From: Bog-756 sp963713625
GTDB taxonomy: Bacteria > Actinomycetota > Acidimicrobiia > Acidimicrobiales > RAAP-2
DNA: 64,000 nt
Reading direction: 5' to 3'
NCBI GenBank assembly: GCA_963713625.1
Contig: CAVQMN010000002.1
Coordinates: 124,001-188,000, forward strand
In this document: positions 18,398-26,116 of the stretch, piece by piece
Numbering within the stretch: position 1 is the first letter of the stretch
Layout: each line of letters opens with the position of its first letter
Notes under the pieces: generated by a model
Database searches by the model: none
Seen by the model: only the letters and a program-made list of their open reading frames with translations
Told to the model about the DNA's origin: nothing
Translations under genes and position numbers: made by a program

Positions 18398-19132
18398 CTA
18401 CATCAGCTTCTCGAAGACCACAACCTGGGTGATGCTGTCCGACACGAATGGTTCGTTGCGCCAGCCCGCCCAGCGCTCCCGGGGGCGGAGTCCATTGAGC
18501 TTGGCCATGAGATCGAGTTCGGACGGCCAGACGTAGCGGTAGGGAGCGGAATGGCGGACGAGGCGGCCGCCGGCCTCCATCCAGTGGTGTGACCACGCCA
18601 CCTGTCCGACCAGGTCGTCGAACGTCTCTATGCCGACGTGGTCGGCTTCGAGGGTGAAGACCCGACCGAGCGCTCCGGGGGGCACGCTTTGCCATTGGGG
18701 GACGAGTACCTCCACCACGAAACAGCCCCCCGGCTCGAGGTGGGCGGCAGCGTTGGCAAACACCGCCAGCTGCTCATCTTGTGTGGTGACGTTCATGATG
18801 GTGTTCGCCACCAGATAGACGAGTCTGAAAGTGCCATCGATGCGCACGGTCGTCATATCGCCGATGGCCACCGGGACCGCATCGGCGCCGGGTTTGGTCC
18901 GGAAGCGTTCCACCATGTGCGGCGACAGCTCGATCCCCTGGACCGGAGTCCCTCGAGCACTCAGGGACAGGGCGACCCGTCCGGTGCCGACGGCGAACTC
19001 GAGCGCGGCACCGCCCTCAGCCAACTCCGCCAACCGGTCGACGATGGGTCCGAGAACGGCCGGCTCGAACTCGGCCGCGTACGTTTCGTCGTAAACCTCA
19101 GCAAGGCCCCGGTCCCAGATGATCGATCCCAT
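18398..19132 (-). CDS. Class I SAM-dependent methyltransferase
   Basis: A 244-residue protein with a standard SAM-binding core: motif I ALEFAVGTGRVALSLS, an acidic residue at the end of strand 2 (GIELSPHM), a motif II-like acidic site (AIGDMTTVRIDGTFRLVYLVANTI) and LEPGGCFVVEVLVP. The C-terminal Trp/Tyr-rich part (YRYVWPSELDLMAKLNGLRPRER cut here into shorter motifs YRYVWPSEL and LMAKLNGL) resembles the small-molecule or tRNA-modifying type in which the C-terminus covers the substrate. The substrate is not identifiable. It converges on the tRNA-Ser gene. Confidence 0.8.
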   Translation of the reverse strand: MGSIIWDRGLAEVYDETYAAEFEPAVLGPIVDRLAELAEGGAALEFAVGTGRVALSLSARGTPVQGIELSPHMVERFRTKPGADAVPVAIGDMTTVRIDGTFRLVYLVANTIMNVTTQDEQLAVFANAAAHLEPGGCFVVEVLVPQWQSVPPGALGRVFTLEADHVGIETFDDLVGQVAWSHHWMEAGGRLVRHSAPYRYVWPSELDLMAKLNGLRPRERWAGWRNEPFVSDSITQVVVFEKLM

Positions 19133-19216
19133 CGACCCAGTCTGACGCGAACGGCACCGGCCGTCGACGCCGTTCGGCTCTCCAACCGCCCCTACCCCGA
19201 GGCGGTTCGTCCGGTC

Positions 19217-19417
19217 TCACCGGTCCGGTTGGCCCTTGGCCCTCCTGACCGTCGGGTGCCGTTGCATCCGCAGCCGGATCAGCGCACGGGTTCCGATGGT
19301 CACGGTGCCGATCTGGTGGGCGCCATCGTGACGGCGGGGCTTGGCACAGCGCTGCCACTCGCCCGAGGCGAACATCTCCCAGCGGCACCTCTCCTCGGTC
19401 TCCCGACGTTCCGGCAT
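19217..19417 (-). CDS. Small protein with a C-x12-C-x5-H-x3-H motif
   Basis: A basic 66-residue frame from ATG 19417. The spaced residues in ERCRWEMF, RCAKPRRHDGAHQIG make C-x12-C-x5-H-x3-H, which could bind zinc. Short actinobacterial proteins often carry a similar C...HDGxH ending. It is 84 bp upstream of the methyltransferase on the same strand. The weak ribosome binding site and small size leave the call uncertain. No function is proposed. Confidence 0.42.
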   Translation of the reverse strand: MPERRETEERCRWEMFASGEWQRCAKPRRHDGAHQIGTVTIGTRALIRLRMQRHPTVRRAKGQPDR

Positions 19418-19493
19418 CCCGCTTCTTACCTGACCTGAACGCACAACGGCAAGGCGGAGGAGGTTCCGCCACTGAGGGCGGTCGCCCGCGGCG

Positions 19494-20402
19494 TTACCGG
19501 GACTTGAGGTCCGCCACCACCAGGCTGCCGATGAAGTCGTAGCCCTTGGTGTCGGCGTGGATGTTCCCTTCCGAGCAGAAGTAGGTCAGCTGGCACACCT
19601 CGGCCACCGCCACCGGAACGCTGCCATAGGGGGCAAGATCCTCGGTGGTCTTCAGGCTGGTGTTGTCCCCCCGTGTGGCCTCCAGATAGGGCGCAGACGT
19701 GACGTCCACGAAGCTGGTCCTCGGCACGGAGAGGTAGGACTTCTTCAGGGTGGGGTCGATCAGGTCGTCGAAGGCCAGGATGGAGGAGCGGGCCTGGGTC
19801 AGACTGGCCGGGGTCGGTGGATCGTCGGGATACACATAGAGGCCGAGGTCCACGTCGGGATAGGTGAGGCCGACGATCCTGGCGTCGGCGTCCGACGCCT
19901 TCACCAGTGCCTTTTCGAGCGAGCCGGCCAGTGCCTTGACGTTGGCTTCCATCGTGGGCATGGCCTTCTGCACGCACGGGGCGGTGGAGCAGCCGTCGAA
20001 ATCGTTGCCGCCGATCGAGATGGTGACCAGCCGCACGTTCCCCTTGTGGGCGCCGATGAAGTTGAGGGCCGCCTGCTCCTGGGTGATCGCCGTATAGGGG
20101 ACGGCATGCTGGCTGGCCGGGTCGCCACACCCCTTCGAGCTGACGATCGATGTGCTGGTGGCCCCGCCGCACCCGAAGTTCTCGGGCCTCAGGTTCAGCT
20201 TGCCGGCCAGGTACCCGGTGTAACCGGGGGTCCCGCCCAGACCTGGTTGGTACCCGATGGAGTACGAGTCCCCCAGTGACAGGTAGTAGGGCCGGGTGGC
20301 GACCGCGGCCTGGCTCACGCCCGGCGACCCGACCAGGACGAACGAGAGCGCCGTTCCCACCGCCACCACCGCAGTGGCCAGACAGACGATCGATCGGTGC
20401 AC
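19494..20402 (-). CDS. Secreted SGNH/GDSL-family hydrolase
   Basis: A protein of about 302 residues with a signal peptide (HRSIVCLATAVVAVG then an Ala-Gln-Ala-type cleavage region), followed by the SGNH blocks: block I YYLSLGDSYSIGYQ with the nucleophile Ser, block III TISIGGNDFDGC with Gly and Asn, and block V near the end (NIHADTKGYDFIG) with the His. Six cysteines (FGCGG, KGCGD, DGCSTAPC, EVCQLTYFC) suggest disulfides, as in the actinobacterial GDSL lipase type. It probably hydrolyses esters outside the cell. GTG 20402 is chosen just before the basic n-region; an in-frame GTG at 20435 is possible. Confidence 0.85.
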   Translation of the reverse strand: MHRSIVCLATAVVAVGTALSFVLVGSPGVSQAAVATRPYYLSLGDSYSIGYQPGLGGTPGYTGYLAGKLNLRPENFGCGGATSTSIVSSKGCGDPASQHAVPYTAITQEQAALNFIGAHKGNVRLVTISIGGNDFDGCSTAPCVQKAMPTMEANVKALAGSLEKALVKASDADARIVGLTYPDVDLGLYVYPDDPPTPASLTQARSSILAFDDLIDPTLKKSYLSVPRTSFVDVTSAPYLEATRGDNTSLKTTEDLAPYGSVPVAVAEVCQLTYFCSEGNIHADTKGYDFIGSLVVADLKSR

Positions 20403-20493
20403 AACTACCCCCCGGGTGGGCTCGACGCCGACCACCGTAGACGATCGCCGTCGAACGTCGTCGGGAGAGACGGCGAACGGCGTTGGTACCGTG

Positions 20494-21336
20494 GTGGGAT
20501 GGCGTCGATGTCATCGTGCTCAACGGCGGATCGAGCACGGGCGTGACGTCGATGGCCCGTCGACGGGTGGTGACCCGGTCCTGAAGCCACGCCCCCGCCT
20601 GCTCGTCCCGGCGACGTTGGTGGTCGTCGGCCTCGGTGCCTGGTGCGGGTGGGCCAGCGGTCTCCACCATTCCACGGCCGTGGCCTTCATGGCGTGGTCC
20701 GTCTCCCTCGCCGGAGTGGTGGCGGTCGACCTGGTGATGTGGCGAGGTCGGCGTCACCGACGGTTCGCCTTCCACCTCGAACCGGTCGACCTCCCCTGGC
20801 CGCGTCCGGGCCGCGGCGGGGTCGGTCCCGCCCTGGTCGGCGTGGCCCCCTGGTTGGTGCTCACCCTCGCCGTGGCGGCCTGGGAGGCCCTCGGCATCGA
20901 CACGGGTCCCGACGAGGCCCACCTGACGATCAGTGCGTTGTCCCAGGCGTTCCGTCCACTCGACGCCGGTCTGCTGCTGGTGTGGATCCTGGTCGGCCTC
21001 GGTTACGGCGCGGCCCGGGCCCGGGCGCCGGTGGTGGGCGGGCCCGACCGGTCAGCCCGCGGTGCGCCCGAGCGGGGCCTGTCGGGAGCGATCGTGGCCG
21101 GTCGACATCCGGAGGGGGCACCGGCTCTGCTTCTTCCGGACAACCGGGGGGTCGGGGTGGCCTTCTGGCTGGTGGTCGTGGCGGCCGGCGTGCTCGTCGA
21201 CCTGGCGGCCAGGAGATCCGGTGGGCGCCTGGCCACGGTCGGCGAGCTGGTGCGATTCACCTCCGAGTCGGTCCCGGCCCAGGTGGTGTTCATTGCCGCC
21301 TGGACGTACGCCGGATGGCACCTGTTCGCCCACTGA
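20494..21336 (+). CDS. Uncharacterised multi-pass membrane protein
   Basis: The frame encodes about 250-280 residues with roughly five hydrophobic helices (for example LLVPATLVVVGLGAWCGWA, VAFMAWSVSLAGVVAVDLV, LVGVAPWLVLTLAVAAWEAL, VAFWLVVVAAGVLVDLA, AQVVFIAAWTYAGWHLF). No family motif was recognised. The start is uncertain: GTG 20494 is the first reasonable codon, but coding-like sequence only begins near 20575. The last 47 bases overlap the 3' end of the convergent DNA glycosylase gene. It is divergent from the GDSL hydrolase. Confidence 0.6.
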   Translation: MGWRRCHRAQRRIEHGRDVDGPSTGGDPVLKPRPRLLVPATLVVVGLGAWCGWASGLHHSTAVAFMAWSVSLAGVVAVDLVMWRGRRHRRFAFHLEPVDLPWPRPGRGGVGPALVGVAPWLVLTLAVAAWEALGIDTGPDEAHLTISALSQAFRPLDAGLLLVWILVGLGYGAARARAPVVGGPDRSARGAPERGLSGAIVAGRHPEGAPALLLPDNRGVGVAFWLVVVAAGVLVDLAARRSGGRLATVGELVRFTSESVPAQVVFIAAWTYAGWHLFAH

Positions 21337-22585
21337 CAGTGCGGCGCAGCCCCTGGGCCAGGTCTCCACGCCCGGCCACCGCCAGGTGGTCGAGCCCGAG
21401 CCATTCCCGCAGGAGGTCCAGTTCCTCGACGGCGGCGCCGAGGACGGCGGCCGGCTCGACCGCCGGCTCTGCGTAGGACCCCAGCACCCGCAGGGTGGCG
21501 CGCTTCCGATCCGCCTTCAGATCGAACCGGCCCACAAGCTGGTCGCCGAGCAGCAGGGGCAGCACGTAGTACCCGTGGGTACGCAGCCGCTCGGGAACGT
21601 AGATTCCGATGCGGTAGTGGAATCCGAACAGTCGCTCGGTCCGGGGCCGGGCCCAGATGAGCGAGTCGAAGGGCGAGAGCAACGTGGCGTGCTCCCGCTT
21701 CGGCCGGCGGGGCCGGGCCTCCGGCGTCACGTACGCCACCTTGTCCCATCCTTCGACCGAGACGGGCACCAACCGTCCTTCCTCGACCAGCTCCGCCACC
21801 CGCGCCGCGGCGGGCCGCGGCCGGATCCAGAAGTAGTCGGCCAGGTCGGCCACCGTTCCCACCCCCGCGCACCGCGCCGCCACCAGGATGAGCTCCCGTT
21901 GCGCCTCCTCGAGGGGCGGGGCCGCCAGGCCGGCCACCGGCTCGGGGATCACCCGCCCGGACAGGTCGTAGACGCGCTCGAAGCTCGCATTGCGCCACGC
22001 GGCCAGCACGCCGTCCCCGAACAACATCTCGAGGGCCCGGCGACCGTCGCTCCGTCGGTCCCACCACTCCCCGTCCCGTCGGCGGGGATCGGAGAGCTTG
22101 GACGCCGTCAGTGGGCCGCGTTCGGTCACCTCGTCGAGGACGCGGGCCAGGTAGTCGGCGTGCGTCCGGCGCCACTGCCGGCGCCGTTCCCGGACGACGG
22201 GACTGTCGACCTCATCGTGGCGCCAGGCATCCATACGCGAGCGGAAGAGCGGGTAGCGCTCGACGGGCAGGAGCGAGGCGGCATGTCCCCAGTACTCGAA
22301 CCAGTCGCCTCCCGGGCCGCTGAGCCCTTGCAGCGCGGCCCGGTCGTAGCTGCCCAGGCGGCTGAAGGGCACGAGGTACTGCGTCCGTTCGAGGACGTTC
22401 ACCGCGTCGAGCTGGATGGTTCCGATCCGTCCGAGCAGACGGCGCAGCTGGGCCGCTCCGGGCCGCCGGCCGGAGGGTGATCGCCGCGGGGTGGCCAACC
22501 CCTGGGCCTCGATGGCCAGCCACCGGGCCTCCCGATTGGAGATCTGGTCGGCGCCGGCCCGAACACCGCCTGGCGTCCGGGTCAC
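21290..22585 (-). CDS. YcaQ/AlkX-like DNA glycosylase (HTH_42 winged-helix family)
   Basis: A protein of about 431 residues of the HTH_42 superfamily, whose members AlkZ and YcaQ/AlkX unhook DNA interstrand crosslinks or remove bulky alkyl bases. The N-terminal region shows the Gln-x-Asp motif GTIQLDAVNV, which fits the Q-phi-D form of YcaQ/AlkX better than the Q-phi-Q form of AlkZ. ERTQYLVPFSRLG, then HAASLLPVERYPLFR and LLSPFDSLIWARPRTERLF are typical family blocks. GTG 22585 is chosen as start, 16 bp after the stop of the upstream gene. It is the last gene of a three-gene unit with two coiled-coil proteins. DNA repair is the inferred role. Confidence 0.82.
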   Translation of the reverse strand: MTRTPGGVRAGADQISNREARWLAIEAQGLATPRRSPSGRRPGAAQLRRLLGRIGTIQLDAVNVLERTQYLVPFSRLGSYDRAALQGLSGPGGDWFEYWGHAASLLPVERYPLFRSRMDAWRHDEVDSPVVRERRRQWRRTHADYLARVLDEVTERGPLTASKLSDPRRRDGEWWDRRSDGRRALEMLFGDGVLAAWRNASFERVYDLSGRVIPEPVAGLAAPPLEEAQRELILVAARCAGVGTVADLADYFWIRPRPAAARVAELVEEGRLVPVSVEGWDKVAYVTPEARPRRPKREHATLLSPFDSLIWARPRTERLFGFHYRIGIYVPERLRTHGYYVLPLLLGDQLVGRFDLKADRKRATLRVLGSYAEPAVEPAAVLGAAVEELDLLREWLGLDHLAVAGRGDLAQGLRRTVSGRTGAIRRTSRRQ

Positions 22586-22601
22586 ACTCGACCCGGTCGG
22601 A

Positions 22602-22898
22602 TCAACCAGCTTCCGGTGACCGGGGACGGGAGACGACGGTGGTGCGGGGGGGTGCGGCCGCCTTGCCGTTGCTTCCTTCGGCTTTGCCGTTGTGTGCTTC
22701 GGGGTGGGCGGAAGGGGCATCCCCCGACAAGACGGCCACCCGCAGTTCGGCCTCGTCCGCCCGCTGGACGGCGGTGGCCAGTTCGGCCTGGAGCTCGGCG
22801 ATCCTCTCCTCGTTGTGGTCGACCAGATCCCGCACCACCGCGCCGGGGATCACCTCCGGCACCGCCTTGGGGGCCTTGGCCCCCCGGGCCTTCTTCAC
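22602..22898 (-). CDS. Hypothetical protein with central coiled coil
   Basis: A 98-residue protein with no family recognised. It has a basic N-terminus (KKARGAKAPKA), then a charged heptad-like stretch (DHNEERIAELQAELATAVQ, ADEAELRVAVL) that should form a coiled coil, and a disordered Gly/Pro/Ser-rich tail. Its GTG start overlaps the upstream stop (GTGA), so it is translationally coupled to the preceding small gene. It lies 16 bp before the glycosylase gene. Confidence 0.65.
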   Translation of the reverse strand: MKKARGAKAPKAVPEVIPGAVVRDLVDHNEERIAELQAELATAVQRADEAELRVAVLSGDAPSAHPEAHNGKAEGSNGKAAAPPRTTVVSRPRSPEAG

Positions 22899-23215
22899 CG
22901 CCCGACGTCAGTGACCGCGGCCGCCGTCGGAAGCCCTTCGTCGCGCCAGACCGGCCCGTTGTCGACGGCCGCGAACTGGAGAGTGGGATGTTCGTCAGCG
23001 CACACCTCGTTCTCCGGCTGCCCCGATGCCCGCTCGGTCCTCGGCTGGAGCGCCAGGAGACGCTCCTCCTCGTGCAGGGCCGTCTCGGTCCGCCGCCGGG
23101 CCTCGGCGATGGCCGACCCGAGCCGGGACTGCTCCGCGGCCGCCGCGCTCAGGTAACGCTCGACCGATGTTCGTGTATAGGCCTGCCCGGCCCCGGGATG
23201 GGTTGGCTCTGTCAT
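22895..23215 (-). CDS. Hypothetical coiled-coil protein, DivIVA-like N-terminus
   Basis: A 106-residue protein and first gene of the three-gene unit with the DNA glycosylase. The N-terminal half (RTSVERYLSAAAAEQSRLG, then IAEARRRTETALHEEERLL) is a helical heptad region, like short actinobacterial proteins related to DivIVA. The C-terminal half is acidic and probably disordered. ATG 23215 is a clear start. A palindrome shared with the pst operon and a TATACT element lie 30-55 bp upstream. Confidence 0.65.
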   Translation of the reverse strand: MTEPTHPGAGQAYTRTSVERYLSAAAAEQSRLGSAIAEARRRTETALHEEERLLALQPRTERASGQPENEVCADEHPTLQFAAVDNGPVWRDEGLPTAAAVTDVGR

Positions 23216-23245
23216 CGGAATCGTCGCCCCTTGTCGCTATCCGCC

Positions 23246-23268
23246 AGTATACCTAGCTGATCACTAGG
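23246..23268 (-). promoter_or_regulatory. Palindromic operator and -10 element upstream of the glycosylase unit
   Basis: The plus-strand sequence CCTAGCTGATCACTAGG (23252-23268) is an imperfect palindrome with CCTAG/CTAGG arms. It abuts TATACT (minus strand, 23246-23251), a good -10, and fills the whole 17-bp spacer position before it. No matching -35 is visible (GGGCGA). A nearly identical 16-mer lies in the pst promoter region at 33998-34013. Confidence 0.6.
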
Positions 23269-23301
23269 TCGCCCTGGGCGGGACCGGGCGCCCGGGGACG
23301 G

Positions 23302-24129
23302 TCACCCGAAGCGCCCGTGCACGTAGTCGAGGGTCCGGGGATCGAGGGGTGAATCGAACATGGCATCGGTCGGACCGTGCTCGATGATGTACCCGGGTGT
23401 TCCCTGCTCGGCCAGGAAGAACGCCGTATAGGCCGACACCCGCTGGGCCTGTTGCATGTTGTGGGTCACGATGACGATGGTGACCTCGCCCTTCAGCTCC
23501 TCGATGGTGGTCTCGATCCGGCGGGTGGACGTGGGATCGAGGGCCGAGCACGGCTCGTCCATCAGGAGCACCCGGGGCCGGATGGCCAGGGCTCTGGCGA
23601 TACACAGGCGTTGCTGCTGGCCGCCGGAGAGCGCTCCGCCCGGCTGGCGCAGCCGGTTCCGCACCTCGTTCCACAGGCCGGCCTTGGTCAGGCAGGACTC
23701 GACGAGTTCGTCTTTGGCGTCCTGGTCCTTGCGGGTCCCGGTGAGCTTGAGTCCGGCCAGCACGTTGTCGTAGATGGACATGGTGGGGAACGGGTTGGGC
23801 TTTTGGAACACCATGCCGATGTGACGGCGCGCTTCGGTCAACTTGCGGCTGGGGTCGTAGATGTCCACCCCGTCCAACAGGACGTCGCCGGCCAACGACG
23901 CCGCCGGGATCAGTTCGTGCATCCGGTTGAGGATGCGGAGGAAGGTGGACTTCCCGCACCCCGAGGGGCCGATGAGCGCGGTCACCTGCCGCGCCTCCAT
24001 GGTCAGGGACACCCGGTCGAGGACCTGGTGGTCCCCGAACCACGCCGATATGTCCCGGGCCTCGAGGCTGGCCGCCTGGTACAGGTCGTCATCCGCGGGC
24101 CGGGTGGCGGTTGTCGATTCGAGCAGCAT
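23302..24129 (-). CDS. pstB: Phosphate ABC transporter ATP-binding protein PstB
   Basis: A 275-residue ABC ATPase that powers phosphate import. It has Walker A GPSGCGKSTFLRILNRMHEL (the LNRM sequence is typical of PstB), Q-loop FQKPNPFP, signature LSGGQQQRLCIARAL, Walker B VLLMDEPCSALDPTSTRRIE and H-switch VTHNMQQAQRVS. It is the last gene of the pst operon, 35 bp after the sortase-fold gene, away from pstC and pstA. No phoU follows. Confidence 0.95.
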   Translation of the reverse strand: MLLESTTATRPADDDLYQAASLEARDISAWFGDHQVLDRVSLTMEARQVTALIGPSGCGKSTFLRILNRMHELIPAASLAGDVLLDGVDIYDPSRKLTEARRHIGMVFQKPNPFPTMSIYDNVLAGLKLTGTRKDQDAKDELVESCLTKAGLWNEVRNRLRQPGGALSGGQQQRLCIARALAIRPRVLLMDEPCSALDPTSTRRIETTIEELKGEVTIVIVTHNMQQAQRVSAYTAFFLAEQGTPGYIIEHGPTDAMFDSPLDPRTLDYVHGRFG

Positions 24130-24164
24130 CGTTCAATTCCTCGATTGGTCGTCGGTCTGAGACA

Positions 24165-25154
24165 TCACAACAGATTGGGGAGCAGGCGGGCGAACTGGTC
24201 AGCCACGAACATCCACACCAGCAACAGCGGAGCGGTGAAGACGATCCAGGCCTGGGCCCGGCCCCGGCGCCGCCACGTCCACACCGCGCCGACGGCCAGG
24301 ACAGCCAGGAGGACCAACCAGAGCATGAGGTCCAACAGGGTTCCGGTGTCGAAGCCGAGCGGCCGTTCGGCGGCCGGCACCGTCTTGACCGCCGGGTGCT
24401 GGGCGGGAAGGGCGGCGCCGACCTTGTCGGCGTCCACCCACACGACACCGGAGGGGACGAAGGGGGTCCCCGACGCCGTCCCGAGGGTGAGACGCGACTT
24501 CCCCTTGGCCACCGGCAGCACCTTGGTGCCGGCCGGCCGGACGTCGATGACCTTGAACTGCGACGTCCCCACCTGGGTGATGACCGTGATCGTCGCCCCC
24601 TTGTGCAGGTCGTGGATCCGGCCGAAGGGCCCCCCGTAGGCGGCCGCCCGGCCGAGGATGACGCTGTCTCCGGCCCCGCCCGGGAAGACGGAGGAGCGAT
24701 AGTGCCCCGGACCGTCGGCCAGCACCGTGCCGGTGGTCCCCTCGAGGACGACCTGGCTGACCCCGATCGACGGGATGGAGATCTGGGCGATGGGTGCCCC
24801 CATCGTGGAGTGGAATTTGCCGGTCGGGCCCAACGGGGCGGTCCCGAGGGCCAGCTCGGTGCGGAACTGGTTGTACAGAGAGACCTGGGCCGACCGGTGC
24901 TCCAGCCTGCTCACGTAGGCCAGCTGCACGACCATCCCGATCGAAGCCAGGGCCACCACGACCAGCGCGAAGCGCACCACCGTGGCCGACCTGCTGATCG
25001 TGACCGTCTTGCCCAGGTGGCCGGTCTCGTCGAAGATCCGTTGCAGCCGCAGCGCCTCCGCCGGGTCGTGTCCGGTGGCGGCCCCGTCGGGGGCCGGATC
25101 CGGCACCGCCACCAGGAGTGTCTCGCGCTCGAGGGTGCTCTGGGCCAGGGTCAT
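24165..25154 (-). CDS. Sortase-fold membrane protein lacking catalytic residues
   Basis: A 329-residue protein. A first transmembrane helix lies near residues 55-78 (FALVVVALASIGMVVQLAYV). A sortase-like beta-barrel domain follows (IAQISIPSIGVSQVVLEGTT, then DGPGHYRSSVFPGGAGDSVI). Two C-terminal transmembrane helices complete it. At the catalytic His site, usually GHRxxYGxPF, the sequence is LGRAAAYGGPF. At the catalytic Cys site, usually TLxTC, it is LTLGTASG. No Arg is found at the later site. All three catalytic positions thus appear lost while the fold is kept. ATG 25154 overlaps the upstream stop (ATGA). It probably acts as a structural partner or binding protein of the pst system and not as a transpeptidase. 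Confidence 0.75.
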   Translation of the reverse strand: MTLAQSTLERETLLVAVPDPAPDGAATGHDPAEALRLQRIFDETGHLGKTVTISRSATVVRFALVVVALASIGMVVQLAYVSRLEHRSAQVSLYNQFRTELALGTAPLGPTGKFHSTMGAPIAQISIPSIGVSQVVLEGTTGTVLADGPGHYRSSVFPGGAGDSVILGRAAAYGGPFGRIHDLHKGATITVITQVGTSQFKVIDVRPAGTKVLPVAKGKSRLTLGTASGTPFVPSGVVWVDADKVGAALPAQHPAVKTVPAAERPLGFDTGTLLDLMLWLVLLAVLAVGAVWTWRRRGRAQAWIVFTAPLLLVWMFVADQFARLLPNLL

Positions 25155-26116
25155 CGCAGCGACCCCCGCACCGCCGACGCCGAGCCGCTCCGGGTGTTCC
25201 GCCGGAGCAGCAACACGAGCCCGGCGGCCAGGCCCAGCGCCGCCGCACCCGCGGCCGCGGCCACCACGGGGACGTCGCTGGCCGCGGGTGAGCCGCCGAC
25301 AGCCGCGGGCGTGGTGCCACCCGACGACCGGACCGTTCCCCCCGACGCTCCGGCACGCCCGCGGCCACCGGTCGTGGCCACGTAACCCGTGGACCCGGTC
25401 GCACCGGCCGTCGTCGGTGCCGGTGCCGCACCCGCGGCCGTTGCGGCCCCGGCGGGTGAGCCCGTCGCAGTCGGCGAGGCGGAACCGGCGGAAGCGCCCC
25501 CCGGCGCCGCCTGCCAGGTGAACCCCCGGCCGTCGGCGGTGGCGTTGGTGGCGGCGGTAAAGGTGACCTGGGTGTTCCAGTACCGGGTGAGTTGGCCGTG
25601 GGTGTTGGCACAGGCGATGCCGGCCTCCCATACCCCGTGGTTGGCTCCTCCCAGCAGCGTCGACAGGGCCAGGATGCCGCGGCTCGACCTGACCAGCGGC
25701 CCCCATTCGAAGTCGTTGGGAATACCGATGATCTGGCCCGTGCCCATGGCCGTGTTGACCGGGCCGTAGTAGGTGCCCTCGGCGTCGACCAGCCCGTAGC
25801 CGGTCGAAGGGAGACCGACGAACCGCACCGCAGAGAGCTGGGTGCCCTTCGGGACCAGGTAGCTGTAGACGTGGTACCCGCTGTGGGCGGTGTCGGACGG
25901 GCACGACGCGTTGGCCGGCAGCGCCACCGTGAACGGCGTGGACGGGCCGCCGGATCTGAGGACGCCGCGGGCCGTCGCCCCGGGTGTGGCCAGGGTGGCC
26001 GTCCCCCCGGCCGTCGAGGCCGCGGCCGATGAGGTCATGAGGAAGAATGATCCGGCGGCCGGCACCGCCACCGCGGCACAGCGCGAAGCGGCGCGGAGTA
26101 CGGAGGCGCGGGTCAC
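25151..26116 (-). CDS. Secreted, C-terminally anchored protein of an unrecognised family (paralogue 2 in the pst operon)
   Basis: A 321-residue protein with a signal peptide (residues 1-30), an extracellular domain of about 150 residues, an Ala/Gly/Thr-rich linker, and a C-terminal helix (VVAAAAGAAALGLAAGLVLLL) followed by Arg residues. The domain shares CPxDTAHxGYHVxSYLVxKG, WExGIACANT, YWNxQxxFTA and GFTW with the protein at 33040-33924. Two shared cysteines probably pair in a disulfide. No LPXTG motif is present. GTG 26116 overlaps the stop of the large binding protein (GTGA), and the stop overlaps the next ATG. Its function is unknown; a role in phosphate capture or transporter assembly is inferred from context only. 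Confidence 0.72.
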   Translation of the reverse strand: MTRASVLRAASRCAAVAVPAAGSFFLMTSSAAASTAGGTATLATPGATARGVLRSGGPSTPFTVALPANASCPSDTAHSGYHVYSYLVPKGTQLSAVRFVGLPSTGYGLVDAEGTYYGPVNTAMGTGQIIGIPNDFEWGPLVRSSRGILALSTLLGGANHGVWEAGIACANTHGQLTRYWNTQVTFTAATNATADGRGFTWQAAPGGASAGSASPTATGSPAGAATAAGAAPAPTTAGATGSTGYVATTGGRGRAGASGGTVRSSGGTTPAAVGGSPAASDVPVVAAAAGAAALGLAAGLVLLLRRNTRSGSASAVRGSLR

